From: JBLNDJ01 sp050261515
Lineage (GTDB): Bacteria > Acidobacteriota > Terriglobia > Bryobacterales > Bryobacteraceae
Reading direction: 5' to 3'
Assembly (NCBI GenBank): GCA_050261515.1
Contig: JBLNDJ010000007.1
Coordinates: 1 to 64,000, forward strand
DNA: 64,000 bases
This document shows positions 1 through 8,069 of this stretch, one piece after another; positions within the stretch are counted from its first letter, which is position 1, and every line of letters begins with the position of its first letter. Below the pieces are notes generated by a model. That model was not told where the DNA came from and searched no databases. It was given only the letters and a program-made list of their open reading frames with translations. A program made the translations under genes and the position numbers.

Positions 1-129
1 CTTTAAACTGCACAGCGCTTGGCGCGCGCGGAGGCATCGCCCGCCGCGAGGACGCCTGCGAACTCATGCGCCGCGGCGAGCGGCGCCGCCATCCCGAATT
101 TACGGCGCGGGCCGCGAGCTCTTGACGGC
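1..129. other. Left edge, no supported gene
   Basis: GC-rich stretch before the rhomboid gene. An open frame extends leftward from the rhomboid start on the plus strand, and a 65-codon frame runs on the minus strand with its stop at positions 3-5. Neither has a recognisable domain, and both look like chance openings or the end of a gene outside the window. Confidence 0.4.
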
Positions 130-798
130 ATGATTCCACTCCGGGATACCGAACGCAGTTCCTCGCCGCCGCTCATCACGATCCTGCTGATCGTGATCAA
201 CGCCGCGGTCTTTTTTTACGAGATCTCGCTCGATCCGTTTTCGCGCAACCACCTGATCGCCACCTACGGCGTTGTGCCCGACCACTTCCGCTTCAGCACG
301 CTCTTCACGTCGATGTTCCTGCACGGCGGCTGGCTGCACGTGATCGGCAACATGTGGTTCCTCTGGATCTTCGGCGACAACGTCGAGGACATCCTGGGGC
401 ACTGGCAATACCTCGTGTTCTACCTGCTGTGCGGCATGACGGCGGGGCTGGCGCACCTGACGCTGAACGCGGGATCGAGCGTGCCCGCGATCGGGGCGTC
501 GGGCGCGATCGCCGGTGTGATGGGCGCTTACCTCGTGAAATTCCGCCATTCGCGCATCCTGACGCTGGTCCCGATTTTCTTTTTCCTCACCACCTACGAA
601 CTGCCGGCCGCGTTCGTGCTGATCTACTGGTTCGTGATCCAGTTGTTCAGCGGGGTGGGGTCGGTGGCGTACAGCCGCAGCTCGCAGGGCGGCGTCGCCT
701 GGTTCGCGCATGTCGGCGGATTCATCGCCGGTATCGCGCTCATCTACGTGCTGCGGACGAAACAGCCCTTCCGGAGACGCATGGATCTGCATTGGTGA
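130..798 (+). CDS. Rhomboid family intramembrane serine protease
   Basis: Integral-membrane protease that cleaves transmembrane segments within the bilayer. The 222-residue product has about six hydrophobic segments. It carries the catalytic GASG motif with Ser124, the partner His194 in WFAHVGG, and an HGGWLHVIGNM segment typical of the family's L1/TM2 region. I chose ATG at 130 because the upstream in-frame extension is low-complexity and has no membrane segment. The stop overlaps the next start as TGATG, suggesting coupling to the deacetylase downstream. The substrate cannot be told from sequence. Confidence 0.92.
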   Translation: MIPLRDTERSSSPPLITILLIVINAAVFFYEISLDPFSRNHLIATYGVVPDHFRFSTLFTSMFLHGGWLHVIGNMWFLWIFGDNVEDILGHWQYLVFYLLCGMTAGLAHLTLNAGSSVPAIGASGAIAGVMGAYLVKFRHSRILTLVPIFFFLTTYELPAAFVLIYWFVIQLFSGVGSVAYSRSSQGGVAWFAHVGGFIAGIALIYVLRTKQPFRRRMDLHW

Positions 799-1520
799 TG
801 GCGGAACAACCTCCCCCGCTCGACGTGCTCGCAATCGCCGCGCACCCCGACGACGTCGAGCAGACCTGCGGCGGCACTCTGATACGCATGGCCGAAACCG
901 GGTACCGCACCGGCGTGCTCGACTTCACGGCCGGCGATATGGGCACACGCGGGAGTCCGGAGATCCGCCTGCGCGAGGCCGATGGGGCAGCCTGCCACCT
1001 GATGCTCGCCTGGCGCGGCAACCTGCGGCTGCCCGACGCGCGCCTGGAAAACACGCTCGCCGTGCGCCTGACCGTGGCCGCCGAAATCCGCAAGCTGCGG
1101 CCGCGCGTCGTGATTCTGCCTTACTGGGAGGGACGGCATCCGGACCACTACCGCTGCGGTGAAATCGCCTACGAAGCGTGCTTTCTCGGGGGCCTCAGGA
1201 AGCTCGATCCGTACACCGAGCCGCACCGCCCGTTCAAGGTGATCTACTCGTCTCTCTACGCCAACGTGACCCCCTCATTTGTGGTAGATATCTCGGCGCA
1301 GTTCGAGCGCCGGATGGCCGCGCTGATGAGCTACGAATCCCAATATGGAACAGGGGCGGCGACCGAGATCTTTCCGGGAATGAACGAGATCCGGGAACGG
1401 CTGGCCGCGATCGCCCGGTTTTACGGGAATCTGATCGGCGTGCGCTACGGGGAACCGTTCATTATAAAGGAGATGATGCAGGTGGACGACATCGTCTCCA
1501 TGGGCGTCCGCACCTTCTAA
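798..1520 (+). CDS. bshB1: LmbE/PIG-L deacetylase, bacillithiol biosynthesis BshB1-like
   Basis: Zinc-dependent N-acetylglucosaminyl deacetylase of the LmbE/PIG-L family. The zinc motif AHPDD (His16, Asp18, Asp19) sits near the N-terminus and a second metal/catalytic motif GRHPDH lies mid-protein. The length (240 residues), the TAGDMGTRGS segment and the C-terminal GEPFIIKE stretch resemble BshB1, which removes the acetyl group from GlcNAc-malate in bacillithiol synthesis. bshA and bshC are not in the window, so the pathway role is inferred from family resemblance. A general sugar deacetylase is the alternative. Confidence 0.82.
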   Translation: MAEQPPPLDVLAIAAHPDDVEQTCGGTLIRMAETGYRTGVLDFTAGDMGTRGSPEIRLREADGAACHLMLAWRGNLRLPDARLENTLAVRLTVAAEIRKLRPRVVILPYWEGRHPDHYRCGEIAYEACFLGGLRKLDPYTEPHRPFKVIYSSLYANVTPSFVVDISAQFERRMAALMSYESQYGTGAATEIFPGMNEIRERLAAIARFYGNLIGVRYGEPFIIKEMMQVDDIVSMGVRTF

Positions 1521-1541
1521 CCCCTGTAGGTGTACCGGTAC

Positions 1542-1574
1542 CAACATTGAGGGGAACAGTACCCTCAAGTGTTG
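1542..1574 (+). terminator. Hairpin after bshB1
   Basis: Imperfect inverted repeat: the left arm CAACATTGAGGG (1542-1553) pairs with CCCTCAAGTGTTG (1562-1574), one bulged G, across an 8-base loop. It lies 21 bases after the deacetylase stop and 41 bases before the next start. There is no clear T-run, so it may be a weak terminator or an mRNA element. Confidence 0.45.
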
Positions 1575-1575
1575 C

Positions 1576-1588
1576 TTTACGGTGTAAA
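1576..1588. promoter_or_regulatory. Small palindrome upstream of PEP-CTERM gene
   Basis: TTTAC-GGT-GTAAA, a perfect 5-3-5 inverted repeat, ends 27 bases before the PEP-CTERM start codon. It could be a regulator site. Short palindromes also arise by chance. Confidence 0.25.
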
Positions 1589-1615
1589 ACGATTCAGACT
1601 GTGAGTGGAGATGCG

Positions 1616-2287
1616 ATGAGACCCCTCTGTCTGCTACTCGTGCTCGCTCTTGTTCCACTTGCGTCTTACGGCGGAACGATTCTCATGTGGAATTTTGAAA
1701 CGGGGAGTGCCGCCTTCACGAGCGGCTACACGCCGTCAACGCAGACGGTTCCTCCTACGGGAATGACCGATGGTCACTATACCTTAGTGAGCGATCCGAG
1801 CGAGGCGCACCAACTGTGGTCCAGCTTCGGCGACCACACGACGGGTTCGGGAAACATGATGGTGGTGAACTCGGCGACGGCCCCGGACCAGGCGGTGTGG
1901 ATCGCGGACGGGGCGGGGCTGGACCTGATGACCGGCGCTCGGTACGAGCTGTCGTTCTTCGCGGCGGAAGTCTACCGGTGGGATTACGATCATGGCGGCC
2001 CTGGTGTCGGCAGTCCGGCAAGCTTGGCCGTCTATCTGGACGGCGCCCTGCTTGGCACGTTCACGCTCTCGCAGGCTCCCGGCATCTGGACGGAGTACAC
2101 TGTGTCGTTCGACGCGCCGAGCGCGCACCCGGATCTCCGGATCGTGAACACGAATACGGCGTGGCAAGGCAACGATTTCGCCCTCGACGACATCACGCTG
2201 CATCAGCCGGAGCCTTCGGCCTGGATGATGGGGATCGGCGGGGTTGCGGCGATGCTGCTGCTGCGGCGGCGCCGCCGCGCGTCCTAA
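1616..2287 (+). CDS. PEP-CTERM sorting-domain protein
   Basis: Secreted surface protein of 223 residues. It has an N-terminal signal peptide (MRPLCLLLVLALVPLASYG), then a beta-rich body resembling a carbohydrate-binding or jelly-roll domain (NDFALDDITL near the end). The C-terminus carries the tripartite PEP-CTERM signal: PEP, a hydrophobic helix, and a basic RRRRR cluster. Such proteins are processed by an exosortase, usually in exopolysaccharide-producing bacteria; no exosortase gene is in this window. ATG at 1616 is preceded by GTGGAG at a 5-base spacing. The 3' end overlaps the convergent ybaK gene by 4 bases. Confidence 0.85.
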   Translation: MRPLCLLLVLALVPLASYGGTILMWNFETGSAAFTSGYTPSTQTVPPTGMTDGHYTLVSDPSEAHQLWSSFGDHTTGSGNMMVVNSATAPDQAVWIADGAGLDLMTGARYELSFFAAEVYRWDYDHGGPGVGSPASLAVYLDGALLGTFTLSQAPGIWTEYTVSFDAPSAHPDLRIVNTNTAWQGNDFALDDITLHQPEPSAWMMGIGGVAAMLLLRRRRRAS

Positions 2288-2760
2288 ACCTTCTCGCGGG
2301 CGATCGCTCCGGTGGTTCCTTCGACAGCGCGCAGGTAATCCGCGGGCGCGAGCAGGATTTGTGTACCGCGCACCCCGGCCGATACCGACACCACATCGAA
2401 CAGCTCGATGGTCTCGTCCACGTAGACTGGATAGCTGCGCTTCAGCCCCAGCGCCGTCACGCCTCCGCGGATGTAGCCGGTGAGCGGCTGCACTTCTTTG
2501 AGCGGGACGACGTCCACGCGGCGGTCTCCCGTCATTCGCGCGAGCGCTTTTCCGTCCAGCTCGGCGTTGCCTGGCACCACGGCGATCAGGACCCCCGTGC
2601 GGTCGCCGCGCGCCACCAGCGTCTTGAAGACCTGTTCGGGCGGGAGCCCCACCTTCCGCGCCACCGCTTCCGCTTCCAGGTGCTCGGGGTCCACTTCGTA
2701 TTCGCGCAGCTCGTAGCGGATTCCGAGCTGCTCGAGCTGCCGCACCGCGTTCGTCTTCAT
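2284..2760 (-). CDS. ybaK: YbaK/EbsC family Cys-tRNA(Pro) deacylase
   Basis: Trans-editing enzyme that hydrolyses Cys mischarged on tRNA-Pro. The 158-residue length and the whole-length pattern match the family: KTNAVRQLEQLGI at the start, EQVFKTLVARG, the AVVPG strand, and GYIRGGVTALGLK with the GG(V/I)SP-like substrate loop. Start choice: ATG at 2760 gives the usual family N-terminus. An in-frame ATG at 2793 has a better Shine-Dalgarno-like GAGGGCGG upstream and would add 11 residues, overlapping the divergent gene's start. Confidence 0.88.
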   Translation of the reverse strand: MKTNAVRQLEQLGIRYELREYEVDPEHLEAEAVARKVGLPPEQVFKTLVARGDRTGVLIAVVPGNAELDGKALARMTGDRRVDVVPLKEVQPLTGYIRGGVTALGLKRSYPVYVDETIELFDVVSVSAGVRGTQILLAPADYLRAVEGTTGAIAREKV

Positions 2761-2780
2761 GCCGTCACTGTGATCGTACA

Positions 2781-2793
2781 ATGAGTAACTCAT
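2781..2793. promoter_or_regulatory. 13-base palindrome at divergent starts
   Basis: ATGAGT-A-ACTCAT is a perfect palindrome overlapping the plus-strand ATG at 2792 and the alternative minus-strand ATG of ybaK at 2793. It could be an operator between two divergent genes or simply reflect the mirrored start codons. Confidence 0.25.
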
Positions 2794-3706
2794 GCAATAC
2801 CGCCCTCTCGGCAGGACCGGAATGAAGCTGTCGGCGCTCGGCCTGGGCGGCCACTGGAAGGGTCTGGCGCCGGTGCTGGGGCGCGCGTTCACCGGTTCGG
2901 GGTACGACGAGCAGGATTTCGAGAACATCCGCGCGGCGGATTTTCTCGAGAACCGCGATCGCGTGATCGGCCGCGCGATCGAGCTCGGCGTGAACTTCGT
3001 GGACGCCTGCGCGCCGGCCGAGATCCTGGCGTACGCCAAGCTGCTGGCGGGGGGGCGGGACAAGATGCACTTCGGCTACTCCTGGCACACGCGCGAGCCG
3101 CGCTATCCCGAGTGGCGCACGGCGCGGGCGCTGGTGGCGGGGCTGGAGGAGGGCCTGCGCGAGGCGGGGCTTGACTATGTGGATCTCTGGCGGATGTCGC
3201 TGCCGGCCGATGGCGTGGCCGATCCGTCGGAGCGGCAGCGAATCGAGGAGGCCGCCGCCGGGGGCCTCGCGCTCGCGCGCAGGCAGGGCAAGGCGCGCGC
3301 GACGGGCGTTTCGAGCCACGACCGCGCGTGGCTCGCGAAGATGCTCGAAGCGTATCCGGACGAGATCGAGGTCGTGCTGTTCCCGTTCACCGGTGGCTCG
3401 GCGCGCGCGGAGGAAGGCAGCCTGCTCGACGTGGTCCGGCGGCGCGGCGCCGGGGCGCTCGCGATCAAGCCGTTCGCCGGAGGGGCGCTCGCGGGCGTGG
3501 CGGCGCTGGCAATCCGCCACATCGTTGCGCAGGACGGCCTCACCGGCGTGTTGGCAGGCTTCGCGAGCGTTGAGCAACTGGAATGCGCCGCCGCGGCTGC
3601 CGATAACGCTTGTCCGCTCGATGCGGCGGAACGCGCCGAGCTGGACCGCGCGGCCGCGGCCATGTGGCCGTCGCTCACTTGGCTTCAAAACTGGCGGTCT
3701 GTCTGA
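2792..3706 (+). CDS. Aldo/keto reductase-fold protein lacking the catalytic tetrad
   Basis: TIM-barrel protein of 304 residues with the AKR N-terminal signature (YRPLGRTGMKLSALGLGG) and helix/strand order. Canonical AKRs use Asp, Tyr, Lys and His. Here only the Asp (D71) is seen. The Tyr position in the DxxxxY motif is Ala76, the RD-xxx-TK Lys position reads as Ser or Tyr near residue 97, and the LLxHxP His position is Ser in WRMSLPAD. It is therefore unlikely to be a normal NADPH aldo/keto reductase. It may be a lyase-like or binding derivative. Its 3' end overlaps the convergent glycosidase-like gene by 22 bases. Confidence 0.75.
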   Translation: MQYRPLGRTGMKLSALGLGGHWKGLAPVLGRAFTGSGYDEQDFENIRAADFLENRDRVIGRAIELGVNFVDACAPAEILAYAKLLAGGRDKMHFGYSWHTREPRYPEWRTARALVAGLEEGLREAGLDYVDLWRMSLPADGVADPSERQRIEEAAAGGLALARRQGKARATGVSSHDRAWLAKMLEAYPDEIEVVLFPFTGGSARAEEGSLLDVVRRRGAGALAIKPFAGGALAGVAALAIRHIVAQDGLTGVLAGFASVEQLECAAAAADNACPLDAAERAELDRAAAAMWPSLTWLQNWRSV

Positions 3707-4902
3707 GTGGTGAATGCCAGCTTGTAGAGGTGCACCTCGTAATCCGTGAAGCGGTCCTCGAATACTCCCGCCTTCACCTCGATCGTTCGCGATTCCCCGA
3801 GGACCGTCGCCGCGGTCACGCCGGCGGGGCAGTCGCGCAGCCGGAAACGGGCCTTCGTCGCCCCGCCTGGCCGCGCGCCCATGGCGAACAGGTACGTGGC
3901 GCCTCCCTGGCGCTTGAGCATGAAATCAATGGGCGCCGCGGGATTCGACCATTCGACCGTGACGCCGTTGGCCACCGAGGGCGTGTTGAGCGCGGGCGCG
4001 AGCTCGCGGATCTGCGCGTTCAGCGCGGTGAGCGCTTCGCGCATCGGGGCGTCGTCGAGCGGCCCGGCTTCGTTGAATGCCGGCTTGAACACGTGGCAGA
4101 AATAACCCACGCCCATTGAGCCGTGAATGATCGACATCCAGACCTCGGACCTGGCGTTCTCCGGCGTGGGCTTCGGTCCGCCGTTGAAGGACGTGGTCTC
4201 GATCCAGTTCCAGACCGGCTTGCGGTACTGGGCCCATTCGCGCAGGCGGTCGATGCCCTTGCCAACCCACCATAGCGGCAGCCGCTCGTTCACGGGATAG
4301 ACGTCGTAGCTGATGATGTCGGCGCCCTGGATGTACTCGGGGTAGTGATCGTAGCGGCCCGTGCAGAATTCCCCGCGGCCGGGCCAGGGCTCGTTCACGA
4401 CGGCCTGCCCGAAGTTCAGGAAGGCCGGGCGCGTGGGGTCTTTCGCAGTGACCTCCCGGTACTGCTTCATCATCTCGGGCGGAAGCACGCAGGAGCCCCA
4501 CCCGCCGCCCGGTTTCTCCTGCGCGTTGTCGGGCTCGTCGAACAGGAACCAGCCGCGGATGACGGCCTGGTCCGGGCTTGCCAGGTTGCGCTTGCTCTGC
4601 GCGCCGACGAGAGCCATCCCTGCCCGGCGGAGACCTTCGAGACTGCCGGCGGGACCGATGTACTGGTTGACGCCGATAGCCTTGTACCGGGCGGCGTTGG
4701 CCGCGCTCTGATGCCAGACGCTGATGGGGAAGAAGCTCGGGTCGGCGGGCGGCCCGTTCGTCCACTTCCGGTAATACTCCGCTCCTCCTTCCCACGGAAG
4801 GTATCGATCGGCGGCGTGCGTGCCGGCTACCGCGAGCGCCAGAACGATCAGGATCCGCACGTTCCGCGCGCCCGCAGCACAAAGGAGCAAGCCTTTGTAC
4901 AT
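3685..4902 (-). CDS. Secreted glycoside-hydrolase-like protein
   Basis: 405 residues with an N-terminal hydrophobic signal (RILIVLALAVAGTHA). The body reads like a TIM-barrel glycosidase: YKAIGVNQYIG, GWFLFDEPDN with an acid pair at a strand end, ISYDVYP, KPVWNWIETT (Glu at a strand end) and GYFCHVF. Glu/Asp in FDEPD and WIETT would be candidate catalytic acids. A beta-sandwich-like C-terminal part follows (YLFAMGARPGG). I cannot assign a GH family. It probably acts in the periplasm or outside the cell on a plant or microbial glycan. Confidence 0.55.
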   Translation of the reverse strand: MYKGLLLCAAGARNVRILIVLALAVAGTHAADRYLPWEGGAEYYRKWTNGPPADPSFFPISVWHQSAANAARYKAIGVNQYIGPAGSLEGLRRAGMALVGAQSKRNLASPDQAVIRGWFLFDEPDNAQEKPGGGWGSCVLPPEMMKQYREVTAKDPTRPAFLNFGQAVVNEPWPGRGEFCTGRYDHYPEYIQGADIISYDVYPVNERLPLWWVGKGIDRLREWAQYRKPVWNWIETTSFNGGPKPTPENARSEVWMSIIHGSMGVGYFCHVFKPAFNEAGPLDDAPMREALTALNAQIRELAPALNTPSVANGVTVEWSNPAAPIDFMLKRQGGATYLFAMGARPGGATKARFRLRDCPAGVTAATVLGESRTIEVKAGVFEDRFTDYEVHLYKLAFTTQTDRQF

Positions 4903-4966
4903 GCCCGCACTCTACTACAAACGCGCGGTGGATGGAGGGCGGAAGGAATTCCGCCCTCCGTTGGCG

Positions 4967-5584
4967 CTAGAACGTGAGCCCGACCAAAATCTGCGCCTGG
5001 TTGCGGTTCGGCGAAAGCACGTTCAGGATCGATTGCGCCGCGCCCGAGCCGTTGCTCCAGCGCGTGTAGCGGGCCTCGGGCGTGATCTCGATCGGACCGG
5101 TCTTGAATCGCACGCCGCCGCCGGCGACAAACCCCGCGGTGTTCGACGCCGTCGTGCCGTTGAGCAGATAAGACGGAATGTTGCCGAAAAAGCTCGAGCT
5201 GCCCAGGCCGTCGATGTGGCGTATGCTCACGCCGGCGCCAAGCACCGGTGCGATCGCGCCTTCGCCGAAGGTGTACTTCGCCATGATGGGGATCTGCCAC
5301 GAATTCACGTGCGCGGTCCCGAGATCGAAGCCCGCGAAGCGTCCGGCGCTTATGCTCTGCCGATTGAAGAGAGCGTCGCCCTCGACCGAAAAGCCGCGGC
5401 CGAGCCGGACCCCTGCCGTCGGGCCGACCAGAGGGCTGACGTTCGACGCCGTCAGGCCCGCCGATCCGAACAGGCCGTTGGAATTGTCGGTCACCTGGAT
5501 GCCGCCGCGCACTCCGAAGATGAGCGGCCCGGCGGCGTAAGTGTTCAAAGCTGCCGCCACAAAAAGAAGCAGGTATTTGCGCAT
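4967..5584 (-). CDS. Outer-membrane beta-barrel protein
   Basis: 205 residues. It has a signal peptide (RKYLLLFVAAALNTYAAG) followed by alternating beta strands with a Gly/aromatic pattern, and ends in a C-terminal strand finishing with Phe (ILVGLTF), as expected for Bam-dependent barrels. It resembles the OmpA-N/opacity-type barrels common as small porin-like proteins. The start is ATG at 5584; an upstream extension in the same frame has no signal. No specific substrate can be inferred. Confidence 0.75.
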   Translation of the reverse strand: MRKYLLLFVAAALNTYAAGPLIFGVRGGIQVTDNSNGLFGSAGLTASNVSPLVGPTAGVRLGRGFSVEGDALFNRQSISAGRFAGFDLGTAHVNSWQIPIMAKYTFGEGAIAPVLGAGVSIRHIDGLGSSSFFGNIPSYLLNGTTASNTAGFVAGGGVRFKTGPIEITPEARYTRWSNGSGAAQSILNVLSPNRNQAQILVGLTF

Positions 5585-5684
5585 TGTTTTTTGAACTCCC
5601 AGTTCTGCGGTCACTGGAAGAGACGCGAACGGAAGGCGGGCCGTTTCAGGGCGCCCCGCTTCAGCGCATGCGACACTCAAGGGG

Positions 5685-5957
5685 ATGGCCCGGGCGGTGT
5701 CAAAATACGTTTTCGCCGCGTTGCTTGCGTTTTTCTCCGCGCAGGCAGGCGTGCCGTCCGCACTCGTGGCGCCGGCGGCGGAAATCGTCTGGTGCACCGA
5801 GGCGAAGAAACAGGCCCCTCGCGAAGTCGCGCTCGTGCGTCCCGCCGCAACGCCGGTTCCGCGGCCCACACCCTCGTATCTGTCGCGGACCGCACCCGAG
5901 CCGGACTCCGCCGTTCTGTTCCAGCGTCCGCCCCCCGCGTTCTCTTCCTTCTCGTAA
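5685..5957 (+). CDS. Small Pro-rich protein with signal-like N-terminus
   Basis: 90 residues and no recognised family. Residues 7-25 form a hydrophobic signal-like helix (KYVFAALLAFFSAQAG). The rest is proline-rich and low in structure, ending in FSSFS. It precedes the short secA by 30 bases on the same strand. AAGGGG abuts the ATG at 5685, so the in-frame GTG at 5697 is an alternative start. Its position suggests an association with the SecA gene, but this is inference. Confidence 0.4.
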   Translation: MARAVSKYVFAALLAFFSAQAGVPSALVAPAAEIVWCTEAKKQAPREVALVRPAATPVPRPTPSYLSRTAPEPDSAVLFQRPPPAFSSFS

Positions 5958-5987
5958 CCACCCAACAACGAAGAAAGGAGAGAACTC

Positions 5988-8069
5988 GTGTCTTCAGGAA
6001 ACATATTGCGTTTCTTCGGACTCCGGCGGCGTGAGCCGGAGCGCCAACTTCAGGCCATTCTCGCGCGGCGCGAGGCGCTGGGCGACGGCCCGCTCAAATC
6101 CGCGGCGAAAGGCGACGTCGTCGAGACGTTCGCGCTCGCGGCCGCGATTGCCGAGCGCGTGCTCGGGCTGCGCATGTTCGATGTGCAGATCTTGGGCGCG
6201 CTCGCGCTCCAGCGCGGTGAGATCGCCGAGATGCAGACGGGCGAGGGAAAGACGCTCGCCGCCGTGCCTGCCGTCGTCTGGTACGCGCTTAAGGGCCGCG
6301 GCGTTCACGTACTCACGGCGAACGACTACCTGGCCCGCCGCGACTCTCAGTGGATGCGCGGGATCTACGAGCGCTTCGGGCTTACGGTCGCGCATCTCGC
6401 GCAGGACATGTCCGCCGACGAGCGCCGCGCTGCGTACCGCTGCGACGTTCTGTACGCGACTGCGAACGAGGTCGGGTTCGACTACCTGCGCGACGGTCTC
6501 GCGCGCTCCGCCGACGAGCTCGTGCAGCGGCCGTTCGCCTTCGCCGTGATCGACGAAGCCGATTCGATCCTGATCGACGAGGCGCGCATCCCGCTCGTCA
6601 TCGCGGGCGGCACGGCGGACGATTCCGCCGCCGCGTACCGCATCGATGCGATCGTGGCCGCGCTCACGCCCGGCGTACACTACACGCCCGACGAGCTCGC
6701 GCGCAACGTGCAGTTGACCGACGCGGGCATACGGCGCGTCGAAAGCGCGCTCGGGTGCGGGAACCTGTTCGAGCTGGCGAACCTCCGGGTCCTGACCGCC
6801 GTACAGGACGCGCTGCACGCGCACGCGCTGCTGCGGCGGAACGTCGATTACGTGGTGAAGAACGGCGCCGTCGAGCTGGTGGACGAATTCAAGGGCCGCA
6901 TTGCGCAGAACCGCCGCTGGCCCGCCGGGCTGCAATCGGCGATCGAGGCGAAGGAGCGCGTGGGCCTGAAGGCGCAGGGGCGCATTCTCGGTTCGATCAC
7001 GGTGCAGAACCTGGTCGGCATGTACGAGCGGATCTGCGGCATGACCGGCACCGCCGCCACGCAGGCCGGCGAGTTCTGGAAGGTCTACAAGCTGCCCGTG
7101 ACGGTGATCCCGACGAACCGGCCGGTGATCCGCCAGGACCTCCCCGACATTGTCTACGCCGATAAGGAAGCTCGCGACCAGGCGCTCACGAAGGAGATCA
7201 GCGCGGTCCACGAGACGGGGCGTCCGGTGCTGGTGGGAACGGCGAGCGTCGCGGAGTCGGAGTCGCTCAGCCGCCGCCTCGCCGCGGCCGGCGTGCCGCA
7301 TTCGGTCCTGAACGCGCGGAACGACGAGGCGGAGGCGGCGATCGTCGCGCAGGCGGGTGCGCTCGGGGCCGTCACGATCTCGACCAACATGGCGGGGCGG
7401 GGGACGGACATCCTGCTCGGCGGCAATCCGCCGCGCGACCGGGAGCGCGTGGTCGCGCTCGGTGGGCTTTACGTCATCGGCACCACGCGCCACGAGGCGC
7501 GGCGGATCGACAACCAGCTTCGCGGCCGCGCGGGGCGGCAAGGCGATCCCGGCTCGTCGCGCTTCTTCATCAGTATGGAGGACGACCTGCTGGTGCGGTT
7601 CGGCGTCGCGCATAACCCGGACATCGATAGCGTGCAGCGGACGGCCGAGAGCCAGAACCTCGAGATCCGCGAGACGCTATGGAAGTACGATTCGATCGTC
7701 GAGAACCACCGCCGCGAGGTAGCCGCGCTGCGCCGCGGGATGCTGGCCTCGCCCGACTGCGCTTTGTCCCTGGCGATCCTCGACGACCTCTGGGCCGACT
7801 ACCTGGCCAACGTCGCCGAACTGCGCGGGGGCATCCACTGGGTCTCGTGGGGCGGCCGCGACCCGCTGTACGAGTTCCTCACCGGCGTGCAGAAGATCTA
7901 CGCGGACTTTCACCGCAGCCTGGAGGCGGAGCTGGCGAACCCCGAATCAAGCAACAGCGAGCGCTTCGAGCGCGGAGCCACCTGGACCTACCTGACTACG
8001 GATCAACCCTTCGGCACGCTCGGCGAGCGCATCGTGAAGGGGCTGCGGAGGAAGGTCAGGGGGCGCTAG
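5988..8069 (+). CDS. Short SecA-type preprotein translocase ATPase
   Basis: DEAD-motor ATPase that pushes preproteins through SecYEG. Visible motifs: Walker A MQTGEGKT (82-89), DEAD box VIDEAD (187-192), GMTGTA (351-356) and NMAGRGTDILLGG for motif VI. At 693 residues it is well short of housekeeping SecA (about 830-950). It ends soon after the helical-wing/two-helix-finger region and lacks the C-terminal linker and the SEC-C zinc domain. It is probably an accessory (SecA2-like) copy. Start GTG at 5988 has a strong AAAGGAGAG. The 3' end overlaps the convergent MFS gene by 4 bases. Confidence 0.88.
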   Translation: MSSGNILRFFGLRRREPERQLQAILARREALGDGPLKSAAKGDVVETFALAAAIAERVLGLRMFDVQILGALALQRGEIAEMQTGEGKTLAAVPAVVWYALKGRGVHVLTANDYLARRDSQWMRGIYERFGLTVAHLAQDMSADERRAAYRCDVLYATANEVGFDYLRDGLARSADELVQRPFAFAVIDEADSILIDEARIPLVIAGGTADDSAAAYRIDAIVAALTPGVHYTPDELARNVQLTDAGIRRVESALGCGNLFELANLRVLTAVQDALHAHALLRRNVDYVVKNGAVELVDEFKGRIAQNRRWPAGLQSAIEAKERVGLKAQGRILGSITVQNLVGMYERICGMTGTAATQAGEFWKVYKLPVTVIPTNRPVIRQDLPDIVYADKEARDQALTKEISAVHETGRPVLVGTASVAESESLSRRLAAAGVPHSVLNARNDEAEAAIVAQAGALGAVTISTNMAGRGTDILLGGNPPRDRERVVALGGLYVIGTTRHEARRIDNQLRGRAGRQGDPGSSRFFISMEDDLLVRFGVAHNPDIDSVQRTAESQNLEIRETLWKYDSIVENHRREVAALRRGMLASPDCALSLAILDDLWADYLANVAELRGGIHWVSWGGRDPLYEFLTGVQKIYADFHRSLEAELANPESSNSERFERGATWTYLTTDQPFGTLGERIVKGLRRKVRGR

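Noticed and set aside
6350..7165. Arg-rich frame inside secA
   Set aside because: Low-complexity Arg/Ala shadow; the SecA frame holds all motor motifs.
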